A DNA stretch of 64,000 nucleotides from NCBI GenBank assembly GCA_035319125.1, contig DATHDG010000022.1, positions 1-64,000 on the forward strand, in the 5' to 3' direction. How positions within the stretch are numbered: position 1 is the stretch's first letter; every line of letters begins with the position of its first letter. Below, in pieces: positions 25,486 to 33,467 of this stretch. The translations under genes and the position numbers were made by a program. The notes under the pieces are model-generated. The model had not been told where the DNA came from. It made no database searches and worked only from the letters and a program-made list of their open reading frames with translations. This stretch comes from Fen-1308 sp035319125. Lineage in GTDB: Bacteria > Nitrospirota > Thermodesulfovibrionia > Thermodesulfovibrionales > Dissulfurispiraceae.

Positions 25486-26649
25486 ATGCAGAATGGACAG
25501 GCGATTGACTACAAGCAACTAAAAGACATAGTCGAATTTCTGCCTTATGCTATATTTGCAGTCGACAATAACAATTGCGTCACTATTTGGAATCGCGAAA
25601 TAGAAAAGATGACGGCATTGTCAAAGAATGACATTATAGGCAGGAATTATTACGTATGCGGCATACCGTTTTATGGAGAGGAAAGACCGTTTGTTATGGA
25701 GCTTCTTGCAAAGGATGATCAGGAACTGGCCGCAAAATATACGGACCTGAAAAAGCAGGGAGGTATGATCATAGCCGAGGTCTTTGCTCCGAAGCTATAC
25801 AACGGAAGAGGTGCATATTTGTGGATTAACGCATCTGAGCTGTTTGATGCTGAAGGGAAGCGTGTTGGCGCAATGCAGTCCATGCTTGATATTACGGATC
25901 GAAAGAGGTTTGAGCAGTCTCTCGTAGCAGCAAGGAACCAGGCTGAAGAGGCCAACAGGGCCAAATCCGATTTTCTCGCAAACATGAGTCATGAGCTGAG
26001 GACGCCTTTGAATGCGATCAACGGTTTTTCGGAGTTGATGCTGGAGGGACTTGCCGGGACAATCTCTGGGCAGCAGAAGGAATATATAGGATATATCTAT
26101 CAGAGCGGTCAGCATCTGCTCAACCTTATAAATGACATCCTTGATCTGTCAAAGGTTGAATCAGGCAAGATAGATGTTGTCCCTGACAGAATCATACTGA
26201 ATGATTTGCTGAACGGCGCAATCAACCTGGTCAAGGAAAAAGCCCTTAAGAAGGGTCTCAGCATAACTAAGGAGATTTCCGGAGGCATGCAGGAAATAGT
26301 AGCTGATGTCTGGATTATCAAGCAGATTCTCTTCAATCTGCTGAGCAATGCAATCAAATTCACTCCCAGCGGCGGTAATATTAGAATTATGGTTCGTTGC
26401 GCAGATAGCGGATTTGTTGAATTCAGCGTGGCTGATACCGGCATAGGAATTTCACCGGAAAGTCAGAAGATGCTGTTTCAACCTTTTCAACAACTCGATT
26501 CGTCATATGACAGAAAATATTCCGGTACTGGGTTGGGGCTAAGCCTCTGCAAAAAGCTGGTCGAGCTGCACCGAGGCAGAATATGGCTTGAAAGCGATGA
26601 GGACAAGGGCAGCAACTTTACGTTCAGCATCCCTTTTCTGAAGGAATGA
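25486..26649 (+). CDS. PAS-domain sensor histidine kinase
   Basis: A 387-residue cytoplasmic kinase without membrane segments. The PAS domain spans about 10-140. The HisKA phosphoacceptor is H169 in FLANMSHELRTPLNAI. The catalytic domain has the N box (NLLSNAIKFTPSGG), G1 (VADTGIGIS) and G2 (GTGLGLSL). No response regulator is adjacent, so it is an orphan kinase whose partner is elsewhere. The ATG follows an AAGGATG site. Confidence 0.94.
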   Translation: MQNGQAIDYKQLKDIVEFLPYAIFAVDNNNCVTIWNREIEKMTALSKNDIIGRNYYVCGIPFYGEERPFVMELLAKDDQELAAKYTDLKKQGGMIIAEVFAPKLYNGRGAYLWINASELFDAEGKRVGAMQSMLDITDRKRFEQSLVAARNQAEEANRAKSDFLANMSHELRTPLNAINGFSELMLEGLAGTISGQQKEYIGYIYQSGQHLLNLINDILDLSKVESGKIDVVPDRIILNDLLNGAINLVKEKALKKGLSITKEISGGMQEIVADVWIIKQILFNLLSNAIKFTPSGGNIRIMVRCADSGFVEFSVADTGIGISPESQKMLFQPFQQLDSSYDRKYSGTGLGLSLCKKLVELHRGRIWLESDEDKGSNFTFSIPFLKE

Positions 26650-26746
26650 GAAATATTTTACAATCAATATAGAACAACTATCATCAACAGCTGCTCTAAG
26701 TTTTCTTTTTATTGATTTTTCAAATAACTGTCGGTTATTCTGAAAC

Positions 26747-27730
26747 ATGTCTTTTGCAAAAATCGTCGGATCATTCAAAAGCAAGCGGATCCTCATAATA
26801 GGCGACATAATCCTTGACAGGTATATTTTCGGGAAAGTAAGCAGAATATCACCGGAAGCGCCTGTCCCTGTTGTCGATGTGCAGAAGGAATCTTTTCTTC
26901 TCGGAGGCGCGGCAAATGTAGCCAATAATATTATAGCTCTCGGCGGAAAAGTCACAGTCGCAGGTGTGATAGGAAAAGATCGGGCCGGCGATGTCGTCAA
27001 AGGATTGCTGGCAGATTGTAACATTGGCTCTGAGGGGATAATAGAAGACAGCAGGCCTACAACCGTAAAATCAAGGGTCATTGCTCATAATCAGCAGGTC
27101 GTGCGATTTGACCGTGAAGATCGACGGAAGCTCGAGGGCAAGGGATTGCAAGGCATGTTGAGCTATATTAGAGAGTCTATCTCTCAATTCGACTCTGTGA
27201 TTATTTCCGATTACAAAAAGGGTGTTGTTTCAGCACCGCTTGTGAAAGCTACGGTGAATATTGCTAAACGTAAAAAGACATTTGTTGCGGTCGATCCTAA
27301 AGTCGGTCATTTCCATCTTTATAAAAATGTATCATTGATAACGCCCAATATAATGGAAGCCTCACAGGGGTCTGGGGTTGAAATCAGGGATGAAAAGGAT
27401 CTGCTTAAGGCCGGTAAAACGCTTTTATCCCGACTTTCATGCGCTGCGGTTCTTATCACTCGCGGTGAGGAGGGCATGAGTCTTTTCGAACGTGAAGGAA
27501 CAGGAGTGCATATTACACATATACCTACAGTTGCAAAGAAAGTCTTTGATGTCACTGGCGCAGGAGACACGGTTATTGCTGCATTTACGCTTGCCCGTGC
27601 CGCCGGTGCATCTCTTCAGAAAGCAGCGGTTATCTCGAATCATGCCGCTGGAATTGTTGTAGGTGAGATAGGCACGGCAGTAGCCACTCCTGAGGCTGTC
27701 CTTAAGTCCCTTTCCACCCACACCTTATAG
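26747..27730 (+). CDS. hldA: D-glycero-beta-D-manno-heptose-7-phosphate kinase
   Basis: 327 residues, the RfaE domain-I type PfkB sugar kinase that phosphorylates heptose-7-phosphate at C1 for LPS core. Marks are SPEAPVPVVDV near residue 38, GGAANVANNIIALGG and the catalytic DVTGAGDTVIAAF. The cytidylyltransferase half of bifunctional HldE is absent, so this is the split form (HldA), and hldC must be elsewhere. GmhB and both heptosyltransferases are found in the window near 60 kb. No strong ribosome site precedes the ATG. Confidence 0.9.
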   Translation: MSFAKIVGSFKSKRILIIGDIILDRYIFGKVSRISPEAPVPVVDVQKESFLLGGAANVANNIIALGGKVTVAGVIGKDRAGDVVKGLLADCNIGSEGIIEDSRPTTVKSRVIAHNQQVVRFDREDRRKLEGKGLQGMLSYIRESISQFDSVIISDYKKGVVSAPLVKATVNIAKRKKTFVAVDPKVGHFHLYKNVSLITPNIMEASQGSGVEIRDEKDLLKAGKTLLSRLSCAAVLITRGEEGMSLFEREGTGVHITHIPTVAKKVFDVTGAGDTVIAAFTLARAAGASLQKAAVISNHAAGIVVGEIGTAVATPEAVLKSLSTHTL

Positions 27731-27736
27731 TCTCTA

Positions 27737-28735
27737 ATGCCGAAGGCAATCGCTTTGTATTCAGGCGGGCTGGATAGCATTCTGGCAGTTCTTGTCATGA
27801 AACGATTAGGCATCGAAGTGACAGCCGTGCTTTTTGATACTGAATTTGGTTGTAGTGTTTCTAGGAGGGTAAAGGGAACATCTCTTCACAAATCAGTCAA
27901 TTTTGATGTGGAAACGCGTTATATAGGCGATCGATTCATTGAACTTGTGAAGAATCCGAAGTTTGGTCACGGCAAGCGTATGAACCCATGCATAGATTGC
28001 AAGGTGCTTATGTTTAAAGAAGCAAAGGCGCTCATGGACATGCGCGGCTTTGATTTTCTCGTGACCGGTGAGGTCCTTTGGCAGAGACCGATGAGCCAGA
28101 GAAAGGATACGTTGCCGCAGATTGAGAAAGAGGCAGGAGTGACAGGTTTTGTCGTGAGGCCATTAAGTGCGAAGCTTATGAAGCCTACGATTCCGGAAGA
28201 AAAAGCATGGATTGACAGAGATAAACTTTATGCCATGTCGGGACGGTCAAGAAAGCCGCAAATAATGCTGGCGGCAGAACTCGGACTGACAGAATATCCA
28301 CAGCCGGCAGGCGGCTGCCTTCTTACAGATCCGGCTTTTTCATCCCGGCTGGCTGAATTGCTTTCGCATAATTCATCACCTTCAATGCGTGAAATCAGAC
28401 TTCTTAGGATCGGCAGGCATTTCAGAACCTCAGATGGGAGGAAGATAATTGTCGGCAGAGATGAGTCAGACAACCTTGCGCTGAATAACCTTGTTGAACC
28501 TGGAGACTATGTTCTGCAAGTTTACGGCGAATACGGAAGTCCTCTTGTGCTGGCCGAGGCAGAGATGTCTGATGAAGGGTTAAGACTTGCAGCTGAGCTT
28601 TGCGCAAGATATTCAGCGGCCAGAAAGCTGCCGGTCGTGAAGGTTGAAATAGCAAGGAATGAAGAAGTTTCTTTCATAGAGGTAATTCCAGCCACAGAAG
28701 CCGCGATAGAATGTTTCAGAGTGGCAGCAAGTTAA
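27737..28735 (+). CDS. PP-loop ATPase with NFACT-R/DUF814-like C-terminal domain
   Basis: 332 residues. N-terminal PP-loop SGGLDS (residues 9-14) of adenylating tRNA-thiolation-type enzymes, then a CIDC pair and LVTGEVLWQRPMSQ. The C-terminal third (LRIGRHFRTSDGRKIIVGRDESDN) resembles the DUF814/NFACT-R RNA-associated domain. The combination is related to MnmA/ThiI-like tRNA sulfur transferases in other phyla. Function is likely tRNA thiolation, inferred. It starts 6 bases after hldA, although no pathway link is evident. Confidence 0.8.
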   Translation: MPKAIALYSGGLDSILAVLVMKRLGIEVTAVLFDTEFGCSVSRRVKGTSLHKSVNFDVETRYIGDRFIELVKNPKFGHGKRMNPCIDCKVLMFKEAKALMDMRGFDFLVTGEVLWQRPMSQRKDTLPQIEKEAGVTGFVVRPLSAKLMKPTIPEEKAWIDRDKLYAMSGRSRKPQIMLAAELGLTEYPQPAGGCLLTDPAFSSRLAELLSHNSSPSMREIRLLRIGRHFRTSDGRKIIVGRDESDNLALNNLVEPGDYVLQVYGEYGSPLVLAEAEMSDEGLRLAAELCARYSAARKLPVVKVEIARNEEVSFIEVIPATEAAIECFRVAAS

Positions 28736-29212
28736 AATCAAGACAGCGGTGCGGAATTACTTGTATTAAAAGTGAAGACTTGGCAAACAGTAACATTGTA
28801 TTTTTCTACGACATCTCTTATATAGCATTGCATTAATGGGCAGTGGCTGATCTGTTTCGCCTGCAAAGCTGTATAGTAATTCCTCTAACATAGGTAAAAT
28901 TTCCAAGATAACCCGCACCCTCAAGAAAAACGACAACGCGTGATTCATGTTGTAACTTGTGCCGTAATATCCAACAGAATTATTTGCGTTGTCCGCCTTC
29001 TTTTGTGACTAATATACAAATCCGCATATTAGCAAATCATGGGCGTACCGGGCCATATCGCCATGTCAACGAGTACTGTCTAATATCCGCATTAGCATAT
29101 TAGTCGCTACTAAAATATGTTGAATATCAACAATTAAATCAGGATATTATTTTTGTAATTGACATCGATTTTGCAATGTTATGTAGATTAATAGTTGTGT
29201 AGATAATAACTT
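28736..29212. other. Gene-free AT-rich region with CTAATAT dyads
   Basis: About 480 bases with no supported gene. Between 29007 and 29105 the word CTAATAT and its complement ATATTAG occur four times, and the outermost copies form a 9-bp inverted repeat (GACTAATAT / ATATTAGTC). This marks the start of the accessory region. It could be a promoter-operator cluster or remnant mobile DNA. Confidence 0.4.
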
Positions 29213-29294
29213 GTTCCCATCCGGCGCTCCGCGCCTGCGGGAACCAGGCAGTCAAGACGGACACGCCCTAACGGGCGGCCGCTTACCGCCGTGA
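29213..29294 (+). repeat. Decayed copy of the multi-arm palindromic repeat
   Basis: Hairpin GTTCCC...GGGAAC (29213-29244) with an inner GGCGC/GCGCC stem, followed by GAACCAGG.AGT..AGACGGA..CGCCC...GGGC..CCGCT.A..GCCG, which aligns block by block with the 3' half of the two full copies at 30.5 and 31.3 kb. The 5' arm is missing. It ends 52 bases upstream of a + strand orphan gene, the same placement as the others. Confidence 0.6.
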
Positions 29295-29345
29295 TTGGGC
29301 CGTGCGATCAGGAGTAAACGTTACTCACAAACAATGGAGGTTATT

Positions 29346-30440
29346 ATGAAACCGATTTTAGTTCGTAGAAGCTATATGGCGATAATTTCCGGTTTTCTTG
29401 TTTCATCTATTATTTCTTTATTCATAGCCAACTCTGCTTTAGCCACGGATGTTAGCAAACCTGTTAACAAGCCACAGTCTGGCAAACTTAGCACATCAAC
29501 AGAAGCGACTGCACCGTATAAATACAATGCAGATGATTTACAGTTAATGATTCGCATTATAGATCTTTCAAGATTGATCGCAGTGAACGGCCCAATTATG
29601 GAGAAGGCAATTAGAGTAAAAGGTCTGACACCAGATAATTGGACGTTGGATATGATGGGAGTCAGCAGCCGGAACATGCATGGCTGGGGGGCAAACACAA
29701 TTAACGTACCTGGGTTAGGTAATGCGAATGACGCTGGCAGATGGACAGACACAATGTGGCGCCCAGCCCTCAAGCAACAATTCGGGCTGCTCGGTTTGAA
29801 AGTTGGAGAAGGCCCGCTTCCGTCATGCGCTTCTACAAATGATACGGTTCAGACTGCCAGACAATCGCTGTGGACCATTACGGCGGGCGATCCGTCAGCT
29901 GATCCGTTTGCGTCGTTTAGATCAGGGGTTGGCGACCCCAGAATAGGCTCAGGATTCTACGATTCCTTCAAACATGCAGTTGGAAAGCTTTGGAAAAAAA
30001 TGGGTGGTAAAACAGACGTTAACTGGGATGATGAGCCTAGTGGTGGAGGGGGTGTCCGTGGTCAACCAGTTCCCGAAGGTGGGAGTGGCGGTTCTGTTGC
30101 TCCAGATACAAAAAGCATTTGGTGGCTACTGATAAATATGGGGTCAAGATGGGGCCGGATAAATTCGGCAATGGGTCAACCAAAACCTGTTGATCCAGGT
30201 ATCGACCCCTCAACAATTGGCGTGAACAACCACACTATAAAAAATCCTAAGGATAGTAGCATCGGTGATCCCCATATTATCAATCCAAATCCTGAAAAAC
30301 CACAAACTAAAGATAGCCATGGTAGCGTTCCAAGTAAGATAGACAGTAAAGGTAAGACGCCGACGCCAGACCCAATCGAACCAACGGGTACACCTTCGGT
30401 TCCATTGCCAGGGAAAGGAGGTAGTATTCCTCCGAAGTAG
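29346..30440 (+). CDS. Secreted Pro/Gly-rich hypothetical protein
   Basis: 364 residues from the ATG at 29346, chosen over an upstream in-frame start because TGGAGG lies 5-10 bases ahead. A signal peptide spans about 1-35 (MAIISGFLVSSIISLFIANSALA with an ALA-T cut). The mature N-terminal half (about 55-200) may fold; it contains two Cys and Trp-rich segments. The C-terminal half is low-complexity: Gly-rich (SGGGGVRGQPVPEGGSGG) then Pro/Lys/Asp-rich. No family recognised. It lies between a decayed repeat and a full repeat, so it may be a cassette-like module. Confidence 0.75.
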   Translation: MKPILVRRSYMAIISGFLVSSIISLFIANSALATDVSKPVNKPQSGKLSTSTEATAPYKYNADDLQLMIRIIDLSRLIAVNGPIMEKAIRVKGLTPDNWTLDMMGVSSRNMHGWGANTINVPGLGNANDAGRWTDTMWRPALKQQFGLLGLKVGEGPLPSCASTNDTVQTARQSLWTITAGDPSADPFASFRSGVGDPRIGSGFYDSFKHAVGKLWKKMGGKTDVNWDDEPSGGGGVRGQPVPEGGSGGSVAPDTKSIWWLLINMGSRWGRINSAMGQPKPVDPGIDPSTIGVNNHTIKNPKDSSIGDPHIINPNPEKPQTKDSHGSVPSKIDSKGKTPTPDPIEPTGTPSVPLPGKGGSIPPK

Positions 30441-30536
30441 GGACAAAGGCGTTGCTGTTGACATGATATAAACAGATGAAATAATTGCCCAACAAGGCAA
30501 TCCAGCGGACGTCTTTCAGCCGCCGGTGATCCTTAC

Positions 30537-30671
30537 ATTCTTCCCCTCGCTTCGCTCGGGGAAGAATGCGGCAGTTGCGCGGCTCACTCCTGTCGCCCTC
30601 GCTCAGCTCGGGCGAAGAACCAGGAGTTCGAGACGGATCGCCCCTGCGGGGCACCGCTCAACTGCCGCATT
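30537..30671 (+). repeat. Multi-arm palindromic repeat, copy 1 (135 bp)
   Basis: Hairpin A: ATTCTTCCCC (30537-30546) with GGGGAAGAAT (30558-30567). Outer stem B: AATGCGGCAGTTG (30565-30577) with CAACTGCCGCATT (30659-30671), 13 bp perfect. Inside B are two further arms, one at CTCCTG...CAGGAG containing TCGCCC/GGGCGA, the other GCCCCTGCGGGGC. The folded shape would resemble a cloverleaf. Ends 62 bases before the BrnT-like toxin gene. Confidence 0.85.
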
Positions 30672-30732
30672 CTACATTATTCGTCAGCGTATTGATTGCC
30701 AAAGTGCACACAATGTGATATCATAAGAATAG

Positions 30733-31011
30733 ATGAAACTTATAAATTGGAATTCTGAAAAAAGCCAGATACTTAAAGAAATCAGAGGAATTTGTTTTGA
30801 GGACATAGTCTTTTATATCAAAAAAGGGCATTTTTTAAATGATTATGAGCACCCAAATCAGAAGAAATATCCAGGTCAACGAATAATGGTAATCGGTATA
30901 GATAATTACGCCTACCTTGTACCTTATGTCGAAGACGACGAGGAAATATTTCTGAAGACTATTATTCCGAGTCGAAAAGCAACAGAAGTTTATTTTGGAG
31001 GTAAAGAATGA
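30733..31011 (+). CDS. BrnT-like toxin of a type II TA pair
   Basis: 92 residues beginning NWNSEKSQILKEIRGICFEDIVFYI and containing HPNQKKYPGQRIMVIGIDNYAYLVPYV and FLKTIIPSRKA, the pattern of small RelE-fold toxins of the BrnT/DUF4258-like group. The following antitoxin gene overlaps by 4 bases (ATGA). Toxin first, antitoxin second is the BrnTA order. Activity is predicted to be ribonuclease. Confidence 0.8.
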   Translation: MKLINWNSEKSQILKEIRGICFEDIVFYIKKGHFLNDYEHPNQKKYPGQRIMVIGIDNYAYLVPYVEDDEEIFLKTIIPSRKATEVYFGGKE

Positions 31012-31286
31012 AAGTAAAATTAACTAAAGAAGAACGGGAAATATTGGACAGCTATGAAAAAGGTGAATGGGTTCCGGTCAAAAACTCTTCAAAAAGAAAA
31101 GCTGAACTATTGAGATATGCAAGGAACACATTAAAGAAAGACAAAAGATTGAACATTAGAATTTCCGAAAGAGACCTGACTGAATTGCAGAAAAAGGCAG
31201 TAAGCGAGGGATTACCTTATCAGACATATGTTTCCAGTATAATTCATAAATTTGTGAGTGGAAAACTTGTAGAGGTAAAAAATTAA
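31008..31286 (+). CDS. RHH/CopG-like antitoxin
   Basis: 92 residues. A Lys-rich N-terminal part (EKGEWVPVKNSSKRKAELL) contacts the toxin in related pairs. The C-terminal LNIRISERDLTELQKKAVSEGLPYQTYVSSIIHKF is a ribbon-helix-helix DNA-binding domain. An AGGTAAAG ribosome site lies inside the toxin gene. TAA is followed by GCTGCTAACAAATCACTC and then the second repeat. Confidence 0.82.
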   Translation: MKVKLTKEEREILDSYEKGEWVPVKNSSKRKAELLRYARNTLKKDKRLNIRISERDLTELQKKAVSEGLPYQTYVSSIIHKFVSGKLVEVKN

Positions 31287-31339
31287 GCTGCTAACAAATC
31301 ACTCGTGCCGATGACTGATAGCCGCTGCACAGTTCAGGC

Positions 31340-31473
31340 ATTCTTCCCCTCGTCTCGCTCGGGGAAGAATGAGGCAGTTGCGCGGCTCACTCCTGTCGCC
31401 CTCGCTCAGCTCGGGCGAAGACCCAGAGGTCGAGACGGATCGCCCCTGCGGGGCGCCGCTCAACTGCCTCATT
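31340..31473 (+). repeat. Multi-arm palindromic repeat, copy 2 (134 bp)
   Basis: Same layout as copy 1 with about 90% identity by eye. Hairpin A 31340-31349/31361-31370. Outer stem B AATGAGGCAGTTG (31368-31380) with CAACTGCCTCATT (31461-31473). The C-G pair of copy 1 at the fifth position of stem B is A-T here on both arms, so the stem is kept by compensatory change. The CTCCTG arm is imperfect (CAGAGG). It ends 8 bases before the HEAT-repeat gene. Confidence 0.85.
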
Positions 31474-31480
31474 AACTCCT

Positions 31481-32140
31481 ATGAAATTGGAAATGAGCGA
31501 TTCAAACAGTATAGATATGATAGAGAAACTCATTCAACGAGTTCAAAAAACACAACATGGTTTCTTAGACATTCAGAAGGCAGCAGATGAAATATTTACT
31601 ATCCATGCCGCCAAAGAAAGCCTTCGACTTGCCAAACAACTATTTGTTTCAGAAATATACCAGGAACGCGCACTGGCAACTTTCATCTTTGGCCGATTAG
31701 CAGCCAATTCGAGAAAAAGCATTACGTTTCTGAAGGAGCGAGTGAGCCAAGACAATGATTGGCGTGTACAAGAGATTCTGGCAAAAGCCTTTGACAGGTT
31801 TTGTACAGACGTTGGCTATGAAGATGCTCTTCCTGTTATTAACGAATGGTTGGCAGACTCCAATCCCAACGTACGGAGAGCAGTCACAGAGGGGCTGAGA
31901 ATATGGACAGGACGACCATATTTCCGCGACCATCCTGAAGTTGCCATTCGACTGTTGAGTCAACTCCGAAACGACGAGAGTGAATATGTACGAAAATCAG
32001 TAGGGAATGCATTACGCGACATAAGCAAAAAACATCAGATGCTGGTAAAAACAGAATTGTGTAAATGGGACATCACAAATACGCGGATCAAACAAACTCA
32101 CAAATTGGCAAGTAAGTTCTTGCAGAAGACGATGGGCTAA
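31481..32140 (+). CDS. HEAT-repeat / DNA-alkylation-repeat-like protein
   Basis: 219 residues, all helical, with HEAT-like units such as LFVSEIYQERALATFIFGRL, DNDWRVQEILAKAFDRF, DSNPNVRRAVTEGLRIW and NDESEYVRKSVGNALRDISK. The arrangement resembles AlkD-type alkylation repeat proteins, but I cannot confirm the DNA glycosylase residues. There are two possible ATG starts, 31481 and 31493, neither with a strong ribosome site. It is the third gene module after a palindromic repeat. The stop TAA is followed by CGACTG, which has a dyad partner at 32183-32188. Confidence 0.75.
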   Translation: MKLEMSDSNSIDMIEKLIQRVQKTQHGFLDIQKAADEIFTIHAAKESLRLAKQLFVSEIYQERALATFIFGRLAANSRKSITFLKERVSQDNDWRVQEILAKAFDRFCTDVGYEDALPVINEWLADSNPNVRRAVTEGLRIWTGRPYFRDHPEVAIRLLSQLRNDESEYVRKSVGNALRDISKKHQMLVKTELCKWDITNTRIKQTHKLASKFLQKTMG

Positions 32141-32476
32141 CGACTGCATCAACTAGTGACCGTGAGGACTTTTTGCACGAAACAGTCGCAACAGTGCTAT
32201 GGGTTATATAGATTTTCAAAAGAATGCGGTGTATACGAAGAAAATCCGGCCGGCACGGAGTACCAGAAACAACCGTAAATCATGCTTGATGATTATTTAT
32301 CAGAATAAGCCTGGCGGATTCTGCTGGTGCTGGATAATCGCAGATTTTTAAATTTTGTTTGCTAGACCTGTCAATGTAAATCGTGACTTGGACACACAAA
32401 TGATCCGGACTAATTATTTTCCTGAACAGTAGCCTATAGAGGGGATAAACGGCTTATCCCCTCTGTGCCGATGATA
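32141..32476. other. Gene-free region after the HEAT-repeat gene
   Basis: 336 bases. It begins with the imperfect dyad CGACTG (32141-32146) / CAGTCG (32183-32188). A GGGGATAA...TTATCCCC hairpin at about 32441-32461 could terminate the Met-rich gene on the minus strand. Nothing else was recognised. Confidence 0.4.
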
Positions 32477-32914
32477 TTAGTGTTTGTGCTCTACCGGAGC
32501 AGTTACTTCTTTTTTCTGCTCTCCAGGGTTGTGTTGCATGTTCATCATATTCTGGCAATTTGCCATCATCTTATCAACTTTTTCTATCATGACGGCCAGT
32601 TCTTTATCCATAGCCATCTTCTCATCCGCCGACGGATTGCCGAGCATTTTCTTCTGTATTACCATCATATCTTTCATCATCTTCATAGAATCATGCATCA
32701 TTCTATGGTGCATCATCATGCCGCCGCCCATCATCCCGTCCTTCATCCCATCTTTCATCATTGGGCAATTCATAGCACCCATATCACCTTTCATGGTCTG
32801 GCTATTCATCATTGGCATGTTGTGAGGTGCAGCTTTCTGTTCATCAGCCGCCTGAGCAATACTTAATAATCCAAGTATCGCTATTGATATCAATGCTGCA
32901 GAGACTTTCTTCAT
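32477..32914 (-). CDS. Met/His-rich secreted protein, possible copper or metal binder
   Basis: 145 residues with a clear signal peptide (MKKVSAALISIAILGLLSIAQA, then ADEQK). The mature chain is extraordinarily Met-rich (runs such as GMKDGMMGGGMMMHHRMMHD) with several His and a few Cys and ends HKH. Such Met/His arrays bind Cu(I) or Ag(I) in periplasmic handling proteins. No transporter or sensor is adjacent, so the metal role is inferred from composition only. Confidence 0.75.
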   Translation of the reverse strand: MKKVSAALISIAILGLLSIAQAADEQKAAPHNMPMMNSQTMKGDMGAMNCPMMKDGMKDGMMGGGMMMHHRMMHDSMKMMKDMMVIQKKMLGNPSADEKMAMDKELAVMIEKVDKMMANCQNMMNMQHNPGEQKKEVTAPVEHKH

Positions 32915-33137
32915 TATTTTTTCTCCCTAGTTATCTTTTTTTGACATTTTGCGCATGCGAAATTCACATGGCTTGTACAGCCTTCCTCTAGAAAAATCGT
33001 CAGCAATAGCTATTACGAGTTTGCCAGGATGTTTAAATTATATCAAACAATCCATTCTTTGCATATTTTTGTCGTAGCTATTAATTTGGCCAAAATGCAC
33101 AACTTCATGATCGAAATTTGCTAATACATTTTTTTAT

Positions 33138-33443
33138 TTATTCAATGTGCGATTGTGCCGTTTTGATTACCAGGTTTTTATCTTTTGTGGTCAATTTCCA
33201 TTCCATTCCCGATGAATGGATGCCGGCATTCTTGTCCTGCCCATTGGCGATGTACCAGTGCCCGTATCGCTGAACCATTGAAAATGGATGGTTTTCCGAG
33301 CAGAGCATGCCGCATGGCCTGATTTCCTTGAAATAAAGTGTCTCAGCTGGCTCTTCGTCGAATGATAGATCGGAGGGTAACTCAATCTTAGATACATCGA
33401 TTCCGTCCGCTTCTTTTTGATCCAGCCACTCAGAGATTGTCAT
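33138..33443 (-). CDS. Hypothetical protein, 101 residues
   Basis: Not recognised. Acidic, soluble, no signal peptide. It contains two Cys in RPCGMLCSENHPFS and a WYIANGQDKNAGIHSSGMEW segment suggestive of a beta-rich fold. A GGGAGAATAT site precedes the ATG. It lies 24 bases downstream of the coiled-coil membrane protein on the same strand and is probably co-transcribed with it. Confidence 0.6.
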   Translation of the reverse strand: MTISEWLDQKEADGIDVSKIELPSDLSFDEEPAETLYFKEIRPCGMLCSENHPFSMVQRYGHWYIANGQDKNAGIHSSGMEWKLTTKDKNLVIKTAQSHIE

Positions 33444-33467
33444 GATATATTCTCCCTTTTCAGCCTA

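Noticed and set aside
26539..27081. 180-residue minus-strand frame
   Set aside because: Overlaps the ends of the histidine kinase and hldA genes on the other strand; translation has no recognisable features.
30537..30671. Insertion sequence or tRNA gene in the palindromic repeat
   Set aside because: No transposase is near, and the cloverleaf-like arms lack an acceptor/CCA end and the T-loop GTTCRANYC.
30537..31473. CRISPR array
   Set aside because: Only two copies about 800 bases apart, with genes between them and no regular spacers.
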